Shown here in pieces: positions 35,270-47,416 of a stretch of 64,000 nt of DNA. The stretch spans positions 1,810,501 to 1,874,500 of the forward strand of contig NZ_CP032418.1 of assembly GCF_003595195.1 (NCBI RefSeq). The letters are read 5' to 3'. A program made the position numbers and the translations under genes. Origin of the DNA: Paenisporosarcina cavernae. GTDB lineage: Bacteria > Bacillota > Bacilli > Bacillales_A > Planococcaceae. How positions within the stretch are numbered: position 1 is the stretch's first letter; each line of letters opens with the position of its first letter. Under the pieces are notes generated by a model. The model was not told the DNA's origin. It saw only the letters and a program-made list of their open reading frames with translations, and made no database searches.

Positions 35270-35749
35270 TTGAAAAGATACTGCTACCTATCCATTGTAA
35301 TTGTTTTATTGCTATTAACTTCTTGTTCCCAAGAGACAAGGCTCGATTCGTCAGAGGAGAAGATATCTCCCCACAACACTGACACAGGAATATCAAACCA
35401 TCTTACCGATCCCACAACGGATATACATATTTATCCAGATAAAGAAGTCTATACGACACCTATTGAAAATGTATCACTAATTATCGAAAATAATGGACAA
35501 GAAGCAGTTGTGTTCGGAAATGGGATGTATGTTGAAAGAAATGAAAACGGCACGTGGTATGAGATACCATACGCAAGTTTTGAATTTGGAGATGTAACTG
35601 GGGAGATACGATCTAAGGAAAAAATAGGCGAGGAAGTTCCAGTGGCAAATTTAAAAAGCAAATTAACTCCCGGAACATATAGAATCGTTAAATCATTCTT
35701 TATTGATTCGAACCAAACTTTCCTCGCTACTGAATTTGAAGTGGAATGA
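35270..35749 (+). CDS. Lipoprotein with Ig-like domain
   Basis: A 159-residue protein starting at TTG with GGAGG seven bases upstream. The signal MKRYCYLSIVIVLLLLTSC gives a lipidated C19. The mature part has the pattern of a bacterial Ig-like domain (Big_14 kind): VSLIIENNGQEAVVFGNGMY, NGTWYEIPYASFEF and LTPGTYRIVKSF. It would sit on the cell surface. Function unknown. Confidence 0.75.
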   Translation: MKRYCYLSIVIVLLLLTSCSQETRLDSSEEKISPHNTDTGISNHLTDPTTDIHIYPDKEVYTTPIENVSLIIENNGQEAVVFGNGMYVERNENGTWYEIPYASFEFGDVTGEIRSKEKIGEEVPVANLKSKLTPGTYRIVKSFFIDSNQTFLATEFEVE

Positions 35750-35827
35750 CGTATGAGAAATTCAACAAAAATATGTTTCTTATCATTTTTTTTCAATTAA
35801 TTACAACAAGCTGCATTCAAACCTACT

Positions 35828-35848
35828 AAATCTCTCCATGAGAGATTT
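35828..35848. terminator. Short hairpin, possible terminator
   Basis: AAATCTCT (35828-35835) and AGAGATTT (35841-35848) form a perfect 8-bp stem with a five-base loop between two convergent genes. The T tracts are short. Confidence 0.45.
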
Positions 35849-35926
35849 CTTATAGAGACGTTTTACGGATCGAAACATGTAAATAGGAATGGATGAGTGT
35901 TAGTGAGATGCTAGATGAACAGTGAA

Positions 35927-36880
35927 TTACTCCCCGACCATTCCATCGTGGTCGTTATCATGCATGTAGGGGTATAACCAATGACCTTCCCTTATTGGCA
36001 TACGAAATCCCGCAGCCTTCGCTTCTTTAATTGTCACTTGTCCATTACCGTTAATGTCAATGTTCGAAACGTCTCCTTCTACAATTGCATTATTAGAGGT
36101 TGAATTGGTGGAAGTCGGATCGTCACTCGTCTTATTAGTCTGCGAGCCGTTTACTTCTTCAGGGTTCACATTATCAAATTTATCCACAATGACATTTCCA
36201 TGTACCGTATATGTAAATTGATAGCTAGAAGGTACCTGCGTTTTGATGGATGGATAAGTTATAATTGCTTCAAACTGAGTAGCCCCGCCTGCCTTACGAA
36301 TCACGTCTTCCATATATGCTTGATCCCCGTGGCGGTTAAGCGTACTATCTTGAGGGGTAATATTATAGGCATTTGCCACTCCACCGAGAGAATCCGCTAT
36401 TATATGTCCCGCATCTAACGTGTCGCTATTCACTCCAGGAACTTTTGCTTCATCTGAATAATATCTACCAGAAGATAAGACAGGTTCAAGGGAATCATCT
36501 TGCAAAATGATTTTTTCTGCAATGACCCGAACGACTTGCCCGTATTCATTCGTAAAAGCCCAATATTCGCGGTCTCCGAATCCAACGTCAACGACCACAT
36601 TCGATTCACGATAGCCGGACATATCGTCTCCATCTACATCTATCTGATTGTAACCTTCAAAACGATCGCTTTTCGGTTCTGGCGTTAGTTCCTCTTTTAC
36701 CTGTTCCTCCACAACAGTTGGAAGGGGCTCTTCTTTTTCACTCTCTTGCTCTATATCAGAAGCGTGCGTTTCTTGCGCAACTTTTTCTTCATTTGTAATG
36801 GATGTAACCGTTTCATTCGTGCAACCGGTTAATATGGTTGCTATGAAAAAGGTTAGTAAAAAAAGATCGTTTTTCTTCAC
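35927..36880 (-). CDS. Lipoprotein DNA/RNA non-specific endonuclease with calcium-binding tail
   Basis: A 317-residue protein. Signal MKKNDLFLLTFFIATILTGC gives lipidated C20, followed by a Glu/Pro-rich spacer. The nuclease core contains DAGHIIADSLGGVANAYNI (catalytic H159) and DSTLNRHGDQAYMEDVIRKA, as in the NucA/DNA-entry nuclease group. The C-terminal part has two EF-hand-like loops, DINGNGQVTIKEA and DNDHDGMVGE. A surface-bound nuclease for degrading extracellular DNA, as nutrient or in competence, fits. There is no neighbouring inhibitor gene. Confidence 0.82.
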   Translation of the reverse strand: MKKNDLFLLTFFIATILTGCTNETVTSITNEEKVAQETHASDIEQESEKEEPLPTVVEEQVKEELTPEPKSDRFEGYNQIDVDGDDMSGYRESNVVVDVGFGDREYWAFTNEYGQVVRVIAEKIILQDDSLEPVLSSGRYYSDEAKVPGVNSDTLDAGHIIADSLGGVANAYNITPQDSTLNRHGDQAYMEDVIRKAGGATQFEAIITYPSIKTQVPSSYQFTYTVHGNVIVDKFDNVNPEEVNGSQTNKTSDDPTSTNSTSNNAIVEGDVSNIDINGNGQVTIKEAKAAGFRMPIREGHWLYPYMHDNDHDGMVGE

Positions 36881-37088
36881 GTTAAAAATCTCCTGTAATT
36901 TCTTCTAGTTGTTTTAATGAAATCTTGGTTGTCAAACAGGACAAAAATGCTTTTTTCGCCATTGTAAGATAAACCGAGCTGAATACAAATCGGAATATTT
37001 CCAGCTCCTACTTTCTTCAATCATAGAATATCCATTCACCGCTACTTACCGTCAAACATTTCCCTAATAGCATAATTGTCTTTAAAAA

Positions 37089-37124
37089 CAAAAAACCGAA
37101 TACCTCTATTAAAAGGTTTTTCGG
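37089..37124 (-). terminator. Terminator of the 53-residue protein gene
   Basis: CCGAATACCT (37096-37105) pairs imperfectly with AGGTTTTTCGG (37114-37124); on the minus strand a run of T follows. It lies 11 bases after the gene's stop. Confidence 0.7.
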
Positions 37125-37135
37125 CTCGTTCTAAA

Positions 37136-37297
37136 CTATTCTTTTGTTAAGTCATTTGCTTTCATCTGTTTCTTTCGTAAAATTTCCTCACGTAATTTCT
37201 CAAGATGTTGCTTTTTATCAAATGAAGCACCTTTGTTCTTGTCGCGATATTTTTGTACCGCCATTTTGCTTTTATCATCTAATTGATATTTTCCCAT
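37136..37297 (-). CDS. Small charged protein of 53 residues
   Basis: MGKYQLDDKSKMAVQKYRDK begins a very polar helical protein ending in KKQMKANDLTKE. AGGTGA lies seven bases before the ATG at 37297 and a terminator follows, so it has all marks of a real gene. It is cytoplasmic. I do not recognise the function; similar tiny Lys/Glu-rich proteins are conserved in Bacillales. Confidence 0.65.
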   Translation of the reverse strand: MGKYQLDDKSKMAVQKYRDKNKGASFDKKQHLEKLREEILRKKQMKANDLTKE

Positions 37298-37596
37298 TCG
37301 AATCACCTACTTTTTTCTTCTCAGAAATAATCTATCAATTGTAGCAAAAGTAATGCTAGTTTTCAAAGACAATAAAGTTTATCCAACTATGCACGTTCCA
37401 ACAACAAAACATACTCAACCTTACTTCAGTTATTTATCCATTATGTTTTCAATAAGTATTGCCACTAAAACAAAAAATCATTAATAAGGTGTGAACTATA
37501 CTATTATTTTAGTTAAAACAAACAGGAATGTTTTAATAATTGTACAGGTAGCTGAAACTTAATAAAAAGACTAAACATAAACCATACTGACTCTAC

Positions 37597-37806
37597 TTAA
37601 TCCTTCTTATCTTTATTTTTCTTATTAAGATATAGGAATCGCCATGTGTAGAAGAGAATTATACCTGCCATAATAATTATTGGAGAAATTGATTGAAATC
37701 CGTAAAACAGCGTAATTAAAATTGCAGTAATCACAGCAGGTCCCATAATCATTAATTGCATTTTAATCTGTTTGTTTTTGAAATTTGCTTCAAACCGTTC
37801 ACTCAC
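37597..37806 (-). CDS. Small membrane protein, two helices
   Basis: A 69-residue protein from GTG at 37806 (GGGAG eight bases upstream): a polar N-terminus VSERFEANFKNKQIKM, then LMIMGPAVITAILITLFYGF and SPIIIMAGIILFYTWRFLYL, and a Lys-rich tail. Family unknown. Confidence 0.55.
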   Translation of the reverse strand: MSERFEANFKNKQIKMQLMIMGPAVITAILITLFYGFQSISPIIIMAGIILFYTWRFLYLNKKNKDKKD

Positions 37807-37962
37807 ATGGAATACTCCCTTTCCTGCTATTAAGTAAAAATTATTTCTAAAAATGATTACCACTTTCAAAAATTAAAGTTAATAAATGTTTCATGATTCC
37901 TATTGCATAGTATAAATGTTCATCATTTATCAAATTATGTTACCAAAACTGTTACCACGGAA

Positions 37963-38000
37963 ATTAAAAATCCTAGCGGTCCGCATAACCGCTAGGATTT
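37963..38000 (-). terminator. Terminator of tmRNA gene
   Basis: AAATCCTAGCGGT (37968-37980) pairs perfectly with ACCGCTAGGATTT (37988-38000), with a T-rich tail on the minus strand. It begins 12 bases after the mature 3' end of ssrA. Confidence 0.9.
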
Positions 38001-38011
38001 TTTTCTAACTA

Positions 38012-38362
38012 TGGAGACGGCGGGAGTTGAACCCGCGTCCAGAAACTCTGACACTCAAGCTTCTACGCGTGTAGCTTACCTATTTGCAATTCGCGTAACA
38101 TTATGCCGATAAGCAGGCGTCTTGTACGCTAACTTGGAAATCTCTTATTCGTGACTCAAGTGGCACCACGAATCGTATCCCACTAAAGTTGAGCTCTTCC
38201 AAACCACATGGGCGATGGTCAGGTCGAGCAGCTACGCAACTTACGCTGCGAAAGCTAGGTTTTGGTTTTTGCCAGTTATTATAAACTGCCGTTGATACGG
38301 AGCCGAGCCCTCCGACGCGCAACTCAAGCTAAGACAATCCCTGTCGAATCCGTAACGTCCCC
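38012..38362 (-). ncRNA. ssrA: Transfer-messenger RNA
   Basis: A 351-base tmRNA. The 5' end GGGGACGTTACGGATTCGAC and the 3' end, with a T-arm GGTTCAACTCCCGCC and CCA encoded, form the tRNA-like part. The tag reading frame is at 38241-38273 and encodes GKNQNLAFAA before a TAA, so the degradation tag is A-GKNQNLAFAA, 11 residues including the Ala carried by the tRNA. It rescues stalled ribosomes together with SmpB, whose gene lies 47 bases upstream. Confidence 0.97.
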
Positions 38363-38409
38363 TTGATATAGTTCTACTATACGCTTTTTTCGGCAAAAAC
38401 TCAAGTGTG

Positions 38410-38877
38410 CTAGCCTTGTTGGCTCGCTTTAAACGCACGTTCAACATCGCGTTTTGCTTCTTTTTTCTTTAGGTCATCTCGTTTGTCGTAGTTTTTCTTA
38501 CCCTTACCAACACCGATCAGAACTTTCGCAAATCCATCTTTAATATACATTTTAAGTGGCACAATTGTGTAACCATCTTGTTTTGTACGTCCGATCAGTT
38601 CTGCGATTTGTTTCTTTTTTAGCAATAGTTTACGAGACCTTACCGGGTCATGATTAAATCTATTTCCTTGTTCGTATGGACTGATATGCATATTCGAAAT
38701 CCATGCTTCATTGTTTCGAATACGCACAAACGAGTCCTTCAGTTGGACTTTGCCATTACGAATGGATTTAATCTCGGTTCCTTGTAACACGATGCCGGCC
38801 TCGATTGTTTCTTCAATGAAATAATCGTGGCCAGCTTTTTTGTTTTGGGATAAGACTTTCCCTTCCCCTTTTGGCAT
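38410..38877 (-). CDS. smpB: SsrA-binding protein
   Basis: A 155-residue Smp[21 protein letters not shown] at the N-terminus, [20 protein letters not shown], and a basic C-terminal tail ([20 protein letters not shown]). It carries tmRNA to stalled ribosomes. The ATG at 38877 is chosen; it matches the usual N-terminus and has AGGTG at good distance, whereas the Met codons at 38886 and 38883 are inside or too near that box. It lies between rnr and ssrA as in other Bacillales. Confidence 0.96.
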   Translation of the reverse strand: MPKGEGKVLSQNKKAGHDYFIEETIEAGIVLQGTEIKSIRNGKVQLKDSFVRIRNNEAWISNMHISPYEQGNRFNHDPVRSRKLLLKKKQIAELIGRTKQDGYTIVPLKMYIKDGFAKVLIGVGKGKKNYDKRDDLKKKEAKRDVERAFKASQQG

Positions 38878-38891
38878 TTCCATCACCTAAC

Positions 38892-41198
38892 TTATTTTTT
38901 CTTTTTCTTACGACGCGATTTCTTCGCGATATCTTCATAAAACTTTTTCTTTTGTTTTGGCTGCTGACCGCCTTTTTTTGGCTTTGCTTTCGGATTTTTT
39001 CCAGCGCCTTCTTTCTTTCTAGCTTGAATCACTTTTGGCGTTTCTTTTCGAACCCGACGATTTGCTTTTGGCATACCAACGATTTCAAAATCGACTGCCG
39101 CTTCTTCTGGTTTTACTTCACTAACGCGAACTGTTACTTCGTCCCCAATACGGAACTGCTTGTTGGAACGTTCCCCGATCATCATCATTTGACGATCATC
39201 GAATTTATAATAGTCATCAGTCATGTTCGACACATGCACAAGACCTTCTATTGTATTCGTCAGTTCGATGAACATTCCAAAGTTTGTGACAGAGCTGACG
39301 ATCCCTTCAAACTCTTCCCCAACTTTGTCCACCATAAACTGCGCTTTCTTCAAGGCGTCTGTGTCACGTTCCGCATCAACTGCGCGACGCTCACGACTAG
39401 AGGTGTGATCCGCAATCTCGTCCATCACTCCGTCCCAATACGCGACAGTCGATTTTGATACGTCCCCTTCGATTAAATAACGACGGATTAATCGGTGAAC
39501 GATTAAATCTGGGTAACGTCGAATTGGTGACGTAAAGTGCGTATAAAATTCCGTCGATAACCCGAAATGTCCTAAGCTGTCCGCTGAATACTTCGCTTGT
39601 TGCATCGAACGAAGGAGCATCGTTGAGATAACTGGCTCTTCTGGCATCCCATCAATCGCATCTACAATTTCTTGAAGAGCACGAGGGTGAATTTCATTGC
39701 CAGAACCTTTCACGACTAACCCGAAATTCGTGATGAACTCGAAGAATCGTTGCAATTTCTCCGGCTTTGGATCTTCGTGAATACGGTAAATGAACGGCAC
39801 TTCCATCCAGTGGAAATGCTCTGCCACCGTTTCGTTCGCGGCTAACATGAACTCTTCGATAAGTCGCTCAGCCACAGTACGCTCACGAATCACCACGTCC
39901 GTTGGCCAACCTTCGTCGTCCACTAATACTTTCGATTCTTTGAAATCAAAATCGATTGCTCCACGATTTGCACGTTTCGTACGCAAAATCTCGGCAAGCT
40001 CCGCCATCAATTCAAACATCGGAACAAGCGTCTTATATCGCTCGCGAAGCGCCTCGTCTTTTTCATCAATAATCTTATACACATCCGTGTACGTCATACG
40101 TTCTGTCGTATTAATCACCGATTGGAAAATCTCGTGACCAACCACATTTCCTGAACCGTCAATGGTCATTTCACAAGACAATGTGAGACGATCTACTTGT
40201 GGATTCAACGAGCAAATACCATTTGATAAACGGTGTGGCAACATTGGAATGACTCGGTCCGTTAAGTACACACTCGTCGCACGGTCATATGCTTCCACGT
40301 CCATCGGAGAATCTTGTGTCACATAATGACTCACATCTGCGATATGAACACCAAGCTTGTACGTAACATCGGCATTCTTCGTTACAGTTACCGCATCATC
40401 CAAGTCCTTTGCATCTGCTCCATCAATGGTGACAATGGTTTCATTGCGAAGATCGCGACGGCCAACTAAATCGTTTTCACTAATCTCATCTGGCACGGCA
40501 TTTGCTTGATCTAACACTTCTTGCGGGAACTCAATCGTGATTCCGTGTTTATAAATAATGGACAAAATATCGACACCAGGGTCATTTTTATGTCCTAGAA
40601 TTTTTGTAATGACCCCTGTCGCAGACTTGCGCCCTTCTGGCCAGTCGACAATTTCAGCGACTACTTTGTGTCCATCCATCGCACCTAATGTATCTTCTTT
40701 GGCAATAAAAATGTCCATGGAAATTTTCTGGTCATCCGGTAAAACAAATCCAAACCCTTTATTCGCTTGGAATGTCCCAACGACAGTCGAAATACCACGA
40801 GAAACAATTTTCGTAATAGATCCTTCTCTGCGATCCCCGTTTTGATTCGCCGAAACACGAACAAAAACGACATCACCATTCATCGCACCATTTGTTTCCG
40901 TTGGCGGGATGAAGATATCATCTAACCCATCCTCTTCTGGTGCGACAAATCCAAACCCTTTTGCATGGCCAATGAACTTCCCGCGAAGCAAATTCATGCG
41001 TTCAGGTAACCCATAACGATTCGAACGTGAACGAACGATAAAACCCTTTTCTTCCATTTGAACTAGTGTTTTCACCAATTCTTTAAATTCCTCGGAATAC
41101 TCAAGCTCTAACTGTTCTTCCAACTCCTGCACCGTTGCTGGTTTGTATGCATCCTCTTTCATCAAGAGGAGTAGTTTATCTTTTAATTCAGTATCCAT
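38892..41198 (-). CDS. rnr: Ribonuclease R
   Basis: A 768-residue 3'-5' exoribonuclease of the RNB family: N-terminal helix-turn-helix, two cold-shock domains ([20 protein letters not shown] and [18 protein letters not shown]), the catalytic RNB domain with [14 protein letters not shown] holding the Mg-binding Asp residues, an S1 domain ([20 protein letters not shown]), and a long Lys-rich tail. It degrades structured RNA, including in trans-translation. It sits between est and smpB. Confidence 0.96.
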   Translation of the reverse strand: MDTELKDKLLLLMKEDAYKPATVQELEEQLELEYSEEFKELVKTLVQMEEKGFIVRSRSNRYGLPERMNLLRGKFIGHAKGFGFVAPEEDGLDDIFIPPTETNGAMNGDVVFVRVSANQNGDRREGSITKIVSRGISTVVGTFQANKGFGFVLPDDQKISMDIFIAKEDTLGAMDGHKVVAEIVDWPEGRKSATGVITKILGHKNDPGVDILSIIYKHGITIEFPQEVLDQANAVPDEISENDLVGRRDLRNETIVTIDGADAKDLDDAVTVTKNADVTYKLGVHIADVSHYVTQDSPMDVEAYDRATSVYLTDRVIPMLPHRLSNGICSLNPQVDRLTLSCEMTIDGSGNVVGHEIFQSVINTTERMTYTDVYKIIDEKDEALRERYKTLVPMFELMAELAEILRTKRANRGAIDFDFKESKVLVDDEGWPTDVVIRERTVAERLIEEFMLAANETVAEHFHWMEVPFIYRIHEDPKPEKLQRFFEFITNFGLVVKGSGNEIHPRALQEIVDAIDGMPEEPVISTMLLRSMQQAKYSADSLGHFGLSTEFYTHFTSPIRRYPDLIVHRLIRRYLIEGDVSKSTVAYWDGVMDEIADHTSSRERRAVDAERDTDALKKAQFMVDKVGEEFEGIVSSVTNFGMFIELTNTIEGLVHVSNMTDDYYKFDDRQMMMIGERSNKQFRIGDEVTVRVSEVKPEEAAVDFEIVGMPKANRRVRKETPKVIQARKKEGAGKNPKAKPKKGGQQPKQKKKFYEDIAKKSRRKKKKK

Positions 41199-41242
41199 TC
41201 AATCTTCCCTCCTTCTAACAGAATTCCCTTGCCCGAGCAATT

Positions 41243-41989
41243 TTACACATGCCAGTCAAGATTCTCTAAGAAGGCATATATATCCTCGTGCAATTGTTCT
41301 TTCTCTTGATCGAGCGTAATGACATGACCTGAGTTCTCATACCATTTAATCGACTTTTCAATCGACTCCGCCTCGTCATAAATAATGTTTGCAGAATTTT
41401 GGTCGATTACATCATCTAATTTTCCTTGCACCACAAATAGTGGTGCGTACACCATATCTACTTGAGAGCGTACATCATATACAAGCTCTTGTAGTGCAGG
41501 TAAGCCAGGCATTCCTGCTTTTCGTATCGCATCTACTTCTGATTCGATAATAGCCTCGTCTTTTCCTTCATACTTCTTATAATCACGGGAATACTTCAAC
41601 ACACCTTCAAACATCAAATCAGTTGTCTTCATCGACATTGGGGCGCACATGGTGACAATTCCCTTCACAGGAAAAGTATACCCTACTTTGAGAGAAAACA
41701 CGCCGCCAAGCGATAAACCTGCAACCGCAATCTCTTCATAGCCTTCTGACTTTAACGTTTCATATGCTTCGACTACATCTTCCCACCACTGCTCCGGGTT
41801 CGATACAATCAACTCTTCTGGCGGAACACCATGCCCTCTATAATGAGGCGCAATCGACGTATAACCCTTTTTCTCTAGAAATCTTCCTAACATACGAACA
41901 TCAGAAGAATTCCCCGTAAATCCATGTAACAACAACACTGCGCGTTTCCCTGCTTGAAAAAAAAACGGCTTCGGCTGTGCAATTCTCAT
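41243..41989 (-). CDS. est: Carboxylesterase
   Basis: A 248-residue alpha/beta hydrolase close to the Bacillus Est30 carboxylesterase. The triad is S93 (GLSLGG), D192 (GKLDDVI) and H222 (NSGHVITLD); the oxyanion loop is [11 protein letters not shown]. It hydrolyses short acyl esters in the cytoplasm. The ATG at 41989 has AGAGGTG six bases upstream. Its place between secG and rnr is typical of Bacillus genomes. Confidence 0.93.
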   Translation of the reverse strand: MRIAQPKPFFFQAGKRAVLLLHGFTGNSSDVRMLGRFLEKKGYTSIAPHYRGHGVPPEELIVSNPEQWWEDVVEAYETLKSEGYEEIAVAGLSLGGVFSLKVGYTFPVKGIVTMCAPMSMKTTDLMFEGVLKYSRDYKKYEGKDEAIIESEVDAIRKAGMPGLPALQELVYDVRSQVDMVYAPLFVVQGKLDDVIDQNSANIIYDEAESIEKSIKWYENSGHVITLDQEKEQLHEDIYAFLENLDWHV

Positions 41990-42094
41990 ATCAATCACCT
42001 CTATTAAATCTCTATACTTAAATCTACATGTTCTATAGCAACATGTTAAATGTAAAGATTGTTATTTTAAGTTTCTCTGGTAGTTTTAAAAACG

Positions 42095-42216
42095 AAAGGC
42101 AGCGACTCCCAGATGAAAAGCGAAGCGTCAGCTAGCTGAAGACCCTGGACTGAACAAAGTGAAGGAAGCGGCTGAAGTAGCGCATCGGGACAGCGTCTGC
42201 CTGGAGTGAAAGGATT
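42095..42216. repeat. Extragenic repeat element
   Basis: About 120 bases with higher GC than its surroundings, starting GGCAGCGACTCCCAG and ending CTGCCTGGAGTGAAAGG; the ends are partly inverted, and a perfect CAGCTAGCTG palindrome and repeated GAAG/GGCTGAAG blocks lie inside. It resembles a dispersed extragenic element I have seen in Bacillaceae intergenic regions; only one copy is in this window, so the class is from memory. Confidence 0.5.
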
Positions 42217-42235
42217 GCACCTTCAGTGCTTGTAA

Positions 42236-42271
42236 TAAAAGAAAACGCCTAACCAAAAAGTTGGTCAGGCG
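42236..42271 (-). terminator. Terminator after secG
   Basis: CGCCTAACCAA (42246-42256) pairs with TTGGTCAGGCG (42261-42271) with one mismatch; TTTTCTTTT follows on the minus strand, 14 bases beyond the secG stop. It probably ends the long glycolytic/secG transcript or secG alone. Confidence 0.85.
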
Positions 42272-42285
42272 GTTCAATTTCGTCA

Positions 42286-42513
42286 TTATAACTTCGTAAT
42301 GGCAATTGCCAAGATAAAAAATACGACAGATAGTACAATCGTAACTCGGTGCAAAACTAGGTCTAAGCCTCGAGCTTTTTGCTTACCGAAAAGTTGCTCC
42401 GCTCCTCCAGAGATGGCCCCGGATAAACCTGCACTTTTTCCTGATTGTAATAACACAACAACGATCAATGCAATCGCAACAATTACTAATAATGTTAGTA
42501 AAAACGCATGCAT
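42286..42513 (-). CDS. secG: Preprotein translocase subunit SecG
   Basis: A 75-residue protein with two membrane helices ([21 protein letters not shown] and [17 protein letters not shown]) and the conserved loop [21 protein letters not shown]. It is part of the SecYEG channel. GGAGGTGG lies before the ATG at 42513. It follows eno by 68 bases on the same strand. Confidence 0.94.
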   Translation of the reverse strand: MHAFLLTLLVIVAIALIVVVLLQSGKSAGLSGAISGGAEQLFGKQKARGLDLVLHRVTIVLSVVFFILAIAITKL

Positions 42514-42581
42514 TTGTTCCACCTCCTGCAAGAAAACTTCACAACACAGTTAAGTTTACCAAATCTTGAAAGTGAAAACAA

Positions 42582-43877
<1,296 letters not shown>

Positions 43878-45419
43878 TTACATTTCCTCCAATTGTATTA
43901 ATGATGTTCCAGTCATTTCTTCTGGTTGTTTTATTCCCATTAAGTGTAGCATGGTCGGTGCTAAATCGGCTAAAATTCCATCACCACGTAGGTTTACACC
44001 TTTTTTCGTGACGATAACGGGTACCGGATTTGTCGTGTGAGCCGTCATTGGTGTTCCTTCGAGTGTTACCACTTCGTCGGAATTCCCGTGATCCGCAGTT
44101 ACAATCGCTGCACCGTTTTTCGCAAAAATGGCGTCCATAATTTTGCCTAAGCATGTATCTACCGCTTCAATCGCTTGAATGGTAGGTTCGAGCATTCCAC
44201 TATGTCCAACCATATCTGGATTGGCAAAGTTTAAAATAATGCCATCAAACTTATCGGATTCGATTGCTGCAAGCAGCGCGTCGGTTACTTCATATGCACT
44301 CATCTCTGGTTGCAAATCATACGTCGCAACTTTTGGTGATGGAATTAAGATTCGTTCTTCGCCAGGAAATTCTTCCTCACGCCCACCACTCATGAAGAAC
44401 GTCACGTGTGGAAATTTTTCCGTTTCGGCAATACGTAGTTGTGTTTTGCCGTTTTCGGATAGTACTTCTCCTAGCGTGTTAATTAAATCTTGATTGGCAT
44501 ATGCCACGGATGCATTTACTGCATCGCTATAATGTGTGAATGTCACAAATTTTAGGTTTTCTGGATGCTTGTCACTGAGCGGAAATTCATTCCATTCCGA
44601 GTTGGTAAATATCGTGGATAATTGAATTGCACGATCTGGTCGGAAATTAAAGAAAATCACGGCATCGTTTGAGTCAATGGTAGCGACAGGTTGTTCTTTT
44701 TCCATAATTGTAAATGGCACAACGAATTCATCCACTACATCTTCTGAGTAAGATGCTTCGATTCCCTCTAGAGCACTAGTCGCTTTTTTCCCGACGCCAT
44801 CCACCATCGCTCGGTACGCTAGTTCTTCTCGGTCCCATCGCTTGTCACGATCCATGGCATAATACCGGCCGCTGATTGTTGCAAACTTCCCAACGCCTAT
44901 TTCCGCCATTTTGTTTTCTGCATCTTTCACATAACCCGTTGCAGTTGTTGGCCCGACATCGCGACCATCTAAAAAGCCGTGTATGAAAACGTCTTGAACG
45001 TCTTGCTCACTTGCCAATTTTAATAAGGCATACAAATGATCAATATGAGAATGCACACCACCATCAGATAATAGGCCCATAATGTGAAGCTTTGACCCAT
45101 TCGCTTTGACATGTGCTATCGCTTCTAAAAGTGCATTGTTATGATAGAAATCGCCTTCTCGAATCGACTTGTGAATGCGAGTTAAATTTTGATAGACGAT
45201 GCGGCCAGCACCAATGTTTAAATGTCCTACTTCTGAATTGCCCATTTGACCATCTGGAAGTCCAACCGCTTCCCCTGATGCCGTTAATTGTGCATGGGGG
45301 AAGGTTTCCCATAACCGATCAAAATTTGGCTTTTTCGCTTGCGCTACTGCGTTTCCCTTTGTCTCTGCACGACATGCAAAACCATCTAAAATGATAAGTG
45401 CTACTGGAGATTTAGGCAT
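43878..45419 (-). CDS. gpmI: 2,3-bisphosphoglycerate-independent phosphoglycerate mutase
   Basis: A 513-residue Mn-dependent mutase of the alkaline phosphatase superfamily. D12 in ILDGFACR and the phosphorylated S62 in [17 protein letters not shown] are present, as is the C-terminal metal site [13 protein letters not shown] at 45419 overlaps the tpiA stop by eight bases; a longer frame to 45476 lacks a ribosome site. In sporulating Bacillus this enzyme is pH- and Mn-sensitive, which affects spore phosphoglycerate storage. Confidence 0.96.
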   Translation of the reverse strand: MPKSPVALIILDGFACRAETKGNAVAQAKKPNFDRLWETFPHAQLTASGEAVGLPDGQMGNSEVGHLNIGAGRIVYQNLTRIHKSIREGDFYHNNALLEAIAHVKANGSKLHIMGLLSDGGVHSHIDHLYALLKLASEQDVQDVFIHGFLDGRDVGPTTATGYVKDAENKMAEIGVGKFATISGRYYAMDRDKRWDREELAYRAMVDGVGKKATSALEGIEASYSEDVVDEFVVPFTIMEKEQPVATIDSNDAVIFFNFRPDRAIQLSTIFTNSEWNEFPLSDKHPENLKFVTFTHYSDAVNASVAYANQDLINTLGEVLSENGKTQLRIAETEKFPHVTFFMSGGREEEFPGEERILIPSPKVATYDLQPEMSAYEVTDALLAAIESDKFDGIILNFANPDMVGHSGMLEPTIQAIEAVDTCLGKIMDAIFAKNGAAIVTADHGNSDEVVTLEGTPMTAHTTNPVPVIVTKKGVNLRGDGILADLAPTMLHLMGIKQPEEMTGTSLIQLEEM

Positions 45420-46173
45420 TTGCAGCCGCCTCCAATAGCTTGCCAAACGATTCTGCTTGTAAGCTAGCACCACCAACTAAGGCACCGTCAATGTGTTCTT
45501 GACTCATTAACTCTTCCATATTGTCCGGTTTAACCGATCCGCCGTATTGAATACGAATGGCATCTGCCACTTCTGTTGAATATAGAGAAGCTATTTTCGC
45601 GCGAATCGCACCACAAACTTCATTCGCATCCGCTGCAGTAGCTGTTTTACCTGTACCGATAGCCCAAATCGGTTCATACGCAATAATGGTTTGTTTGACT
45701 TGATCTTCCGTTAACGGTTTTAGTGCCGCTTGGACTTGACCTTCTACTTTTTGCGTCGTTTCGCCCGCTTCTTTTTCATCCAGCGTTTCGCCAACACAAA
45801 CAATTGGTGTTAACTGATGGTCAAATGCTGCTTGAACTTTTTTGGCAATGAATTCATCACTTTCATAAAAGTATTCTCGACGTTCAGAGTGCCCTAAAAT
45901 GACATACTTTACTCCGAAATCTTGAAGCAGCACAGGGCTAGTTTCTCCCGTGAATGCTCCTTCTTTTTCAAAGTGCATGTTTTGAGCACCAATGTGAATG
46001 TCGCTATTTTTCGCCGTTTCCGTTACCGCATCCAATAAAATAGGGGATGCACAAATAACCGTATCTACCTTATCTGACGATGGTGTGATTGCCTTTAACG
46101 CTTCTACAAATTGCACCGCTTCGTCTTTTGTTTTAAACATTTTCCAGTTCCCTGCTACAATCGGTTTACGCAA
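45412..46173 (-). CDS. tpiA: Triosephosphate isomerase
   Basis: A 253-residue TIM barrel with K11 (GNWKMF), H95 (GHSERRE) and catalytic E167 ([11 protein letters not shown]). Normal length. It overlaps gpmI and lies 15 bases after pgk. Confidence 0.97.
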   Translation of the reverse strand: MRKPIVAGNWKMFKTKDEAVQFVEALKAITPSSDKVDTVICASPILLDAVTETAKNSDIHIGAQNMHFEKEGAFTGETSPVLLQDFGVKYVILGHSERREYFYESDEFIAKKVQAAFDHQLTPIVCVGETLDEKEAGETTQKVEGQVQAALKPLTEDQVKQTIIAYEPIWAIGTGKTATAADANEVCGAIRAKIASLYSTEVADAIRIQYGGSVKPDNMEELMSQEHIDGALVGGASLQAESFGKLLEAAANA

Positions 46174-46188
46174 ATCAGTGCCCTCCTC

Positions 46189-47373
46189 TTATTTATCGTT
46201 CAGTGCGCTTACGCCAGGTAAATCTTTCCCTTCCATAAACTCAAGGGAAGCTCCTCCACCAGTCGAAATGTGATCCATTTTATCTGCGACTTGGAATTTC
46301 TCCACAGCAGCAGCAGAATCTCCTCCACCAATCACGGTAAAGCCTTCTGTTTTCGCCATCGCTTCTGCAATTCCTTTTGTGCCACTTGCAAATGCGTCCA
46401 TTTCGAATACACCCATCGGGCCATTCCACAAAATGAGTTGTGATTTTTCAATGATGTCTGCATACAGAGCGGTCGTTTTCGGTCCAATATCAAGTCCCAT
46501 CCAGCCTTCTGGAATGTCACTAATATCGACGATTTTCGTTTCCGCGTCTGCTGCAAATTCGCTAGCAATAACAGCATCGATTGGAATATATAAATTGACG
46601 CCTTTATCTTTCGCTTTTTCCATAAAGGATTTCGCTAAGTCAATTTTGTCTTCTTCTAACAGGGAATTCCCGATTTCATTCCCTTGAGCTTTTGTAAATG
46701 TATACGAAAGTCCACCACCGATTAACAGGTTGTCCACTTTGTCTAATAAGTTTTCAATCACGCCAATTTTATCCTTCACTTTCGATCCACCAATAATCGC
46801 AGTGAACGGTCGCTCTGGACTCGCTAGTGCTTTCCCTAAAACGTCTAATTCTTTTTGTAATAAAAGACCAGATACTGCAGGTAAGAATGCTGCAATGCCA
46901 GCAGTAGAAGCATGCGCACGGTGTGCTGCTCCAAATGCGTCATTCACATACACATCTGCAAGTGATGCGAATTCTTTTGCAAGTGCTTCGTCATTCTTTT
47001 CTTCTCCCGCATGAAAGCGAACGTTTTCTAGTAACACAATGTCGCCGTCTTCCATTTTTTCAATCGCTTGTTTAACAGAATCTCCAATTGACTGGTCTAA
47101 TTTCGTCACGGATTTCCCTAATAGTTGTTGTAATTTCTCTCCAACAGCAGTTAGACGAAATTCTTCGTTTACTTGCCCTTTTGGACGGCCCATGTGGCTC
47201 GCTAAAATGACACGTGCACCTTGCTTCACTAAAGCTTCAATCGTCGGGATTGCTGCTCGAATTCGAGTATCGTCCGTAATCTTCCCATCTTCCATTGGAA
47301 CATTGAAATCGACTCGGCAAAAAACTTTTTTCGATGCAACATCGACATCTTGAATGGTTTGTTTTTGGTTCAT
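46189..47373 (-). CDS. pgk: Phosphoglycerate kinase
   Basis: A 394-residue kinase: [21 protein letters not shown] at the N-terminus and the nucleotide site near [16 protein letters not shown]. It makes ATP from 1,3-bisphosphoglycerate. A strong hairpin lies in the 96-base gap after gap, so pgk expression may depend on read-through or on its own promoter. Confidence 0.97.
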   Translation of the reverse strand: MNQKQTIQDVDVASKKVFCRVDFNVPMEDGKITDDTRIRAAIPTIEALVKQGARVILASHMGRPKGQVNEEFRLTAVGEKLQQLLGKSVTKLDQSIGDSVKQAIEKMEDGDIVLLENVRFHAGEEKNDEALAKEFASLADVYVNDAFGAAHRAHASTAGIAAFLPAVSGLLLQKELDVLGKALASPERPFTAIIGGSKVKDKIGVIENLLDKVDNLLIGGGLSYTFTKAQGNEIGNSLLEEDKIDLAKSFMEKAKDKGVNLYIPIDAVIASEFAADAETKIVDISDIPEGWMGLDIGPKTTALYADIIEKSQLILWNGPMGVFEMDAFASGTKGIAEAMAKTEGFTVIGGGDSAAAVEKFQVADKMDHISTGGGASLEFMEGKDLPGVSALNDK

Positions 47374-47416
47374 GAAGAATTTCCTCCTAGCATCTTAAAA
47401 GAGTATGGTAAAGCGT

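Noticed and set aside
26700-37900. Genomic island or prophage
   Set aside because: The stretch is AT-rich and full of small genes, but I see no integrase, phage gene, transposase or attachment repeats, so only 'accessory region' is supported.
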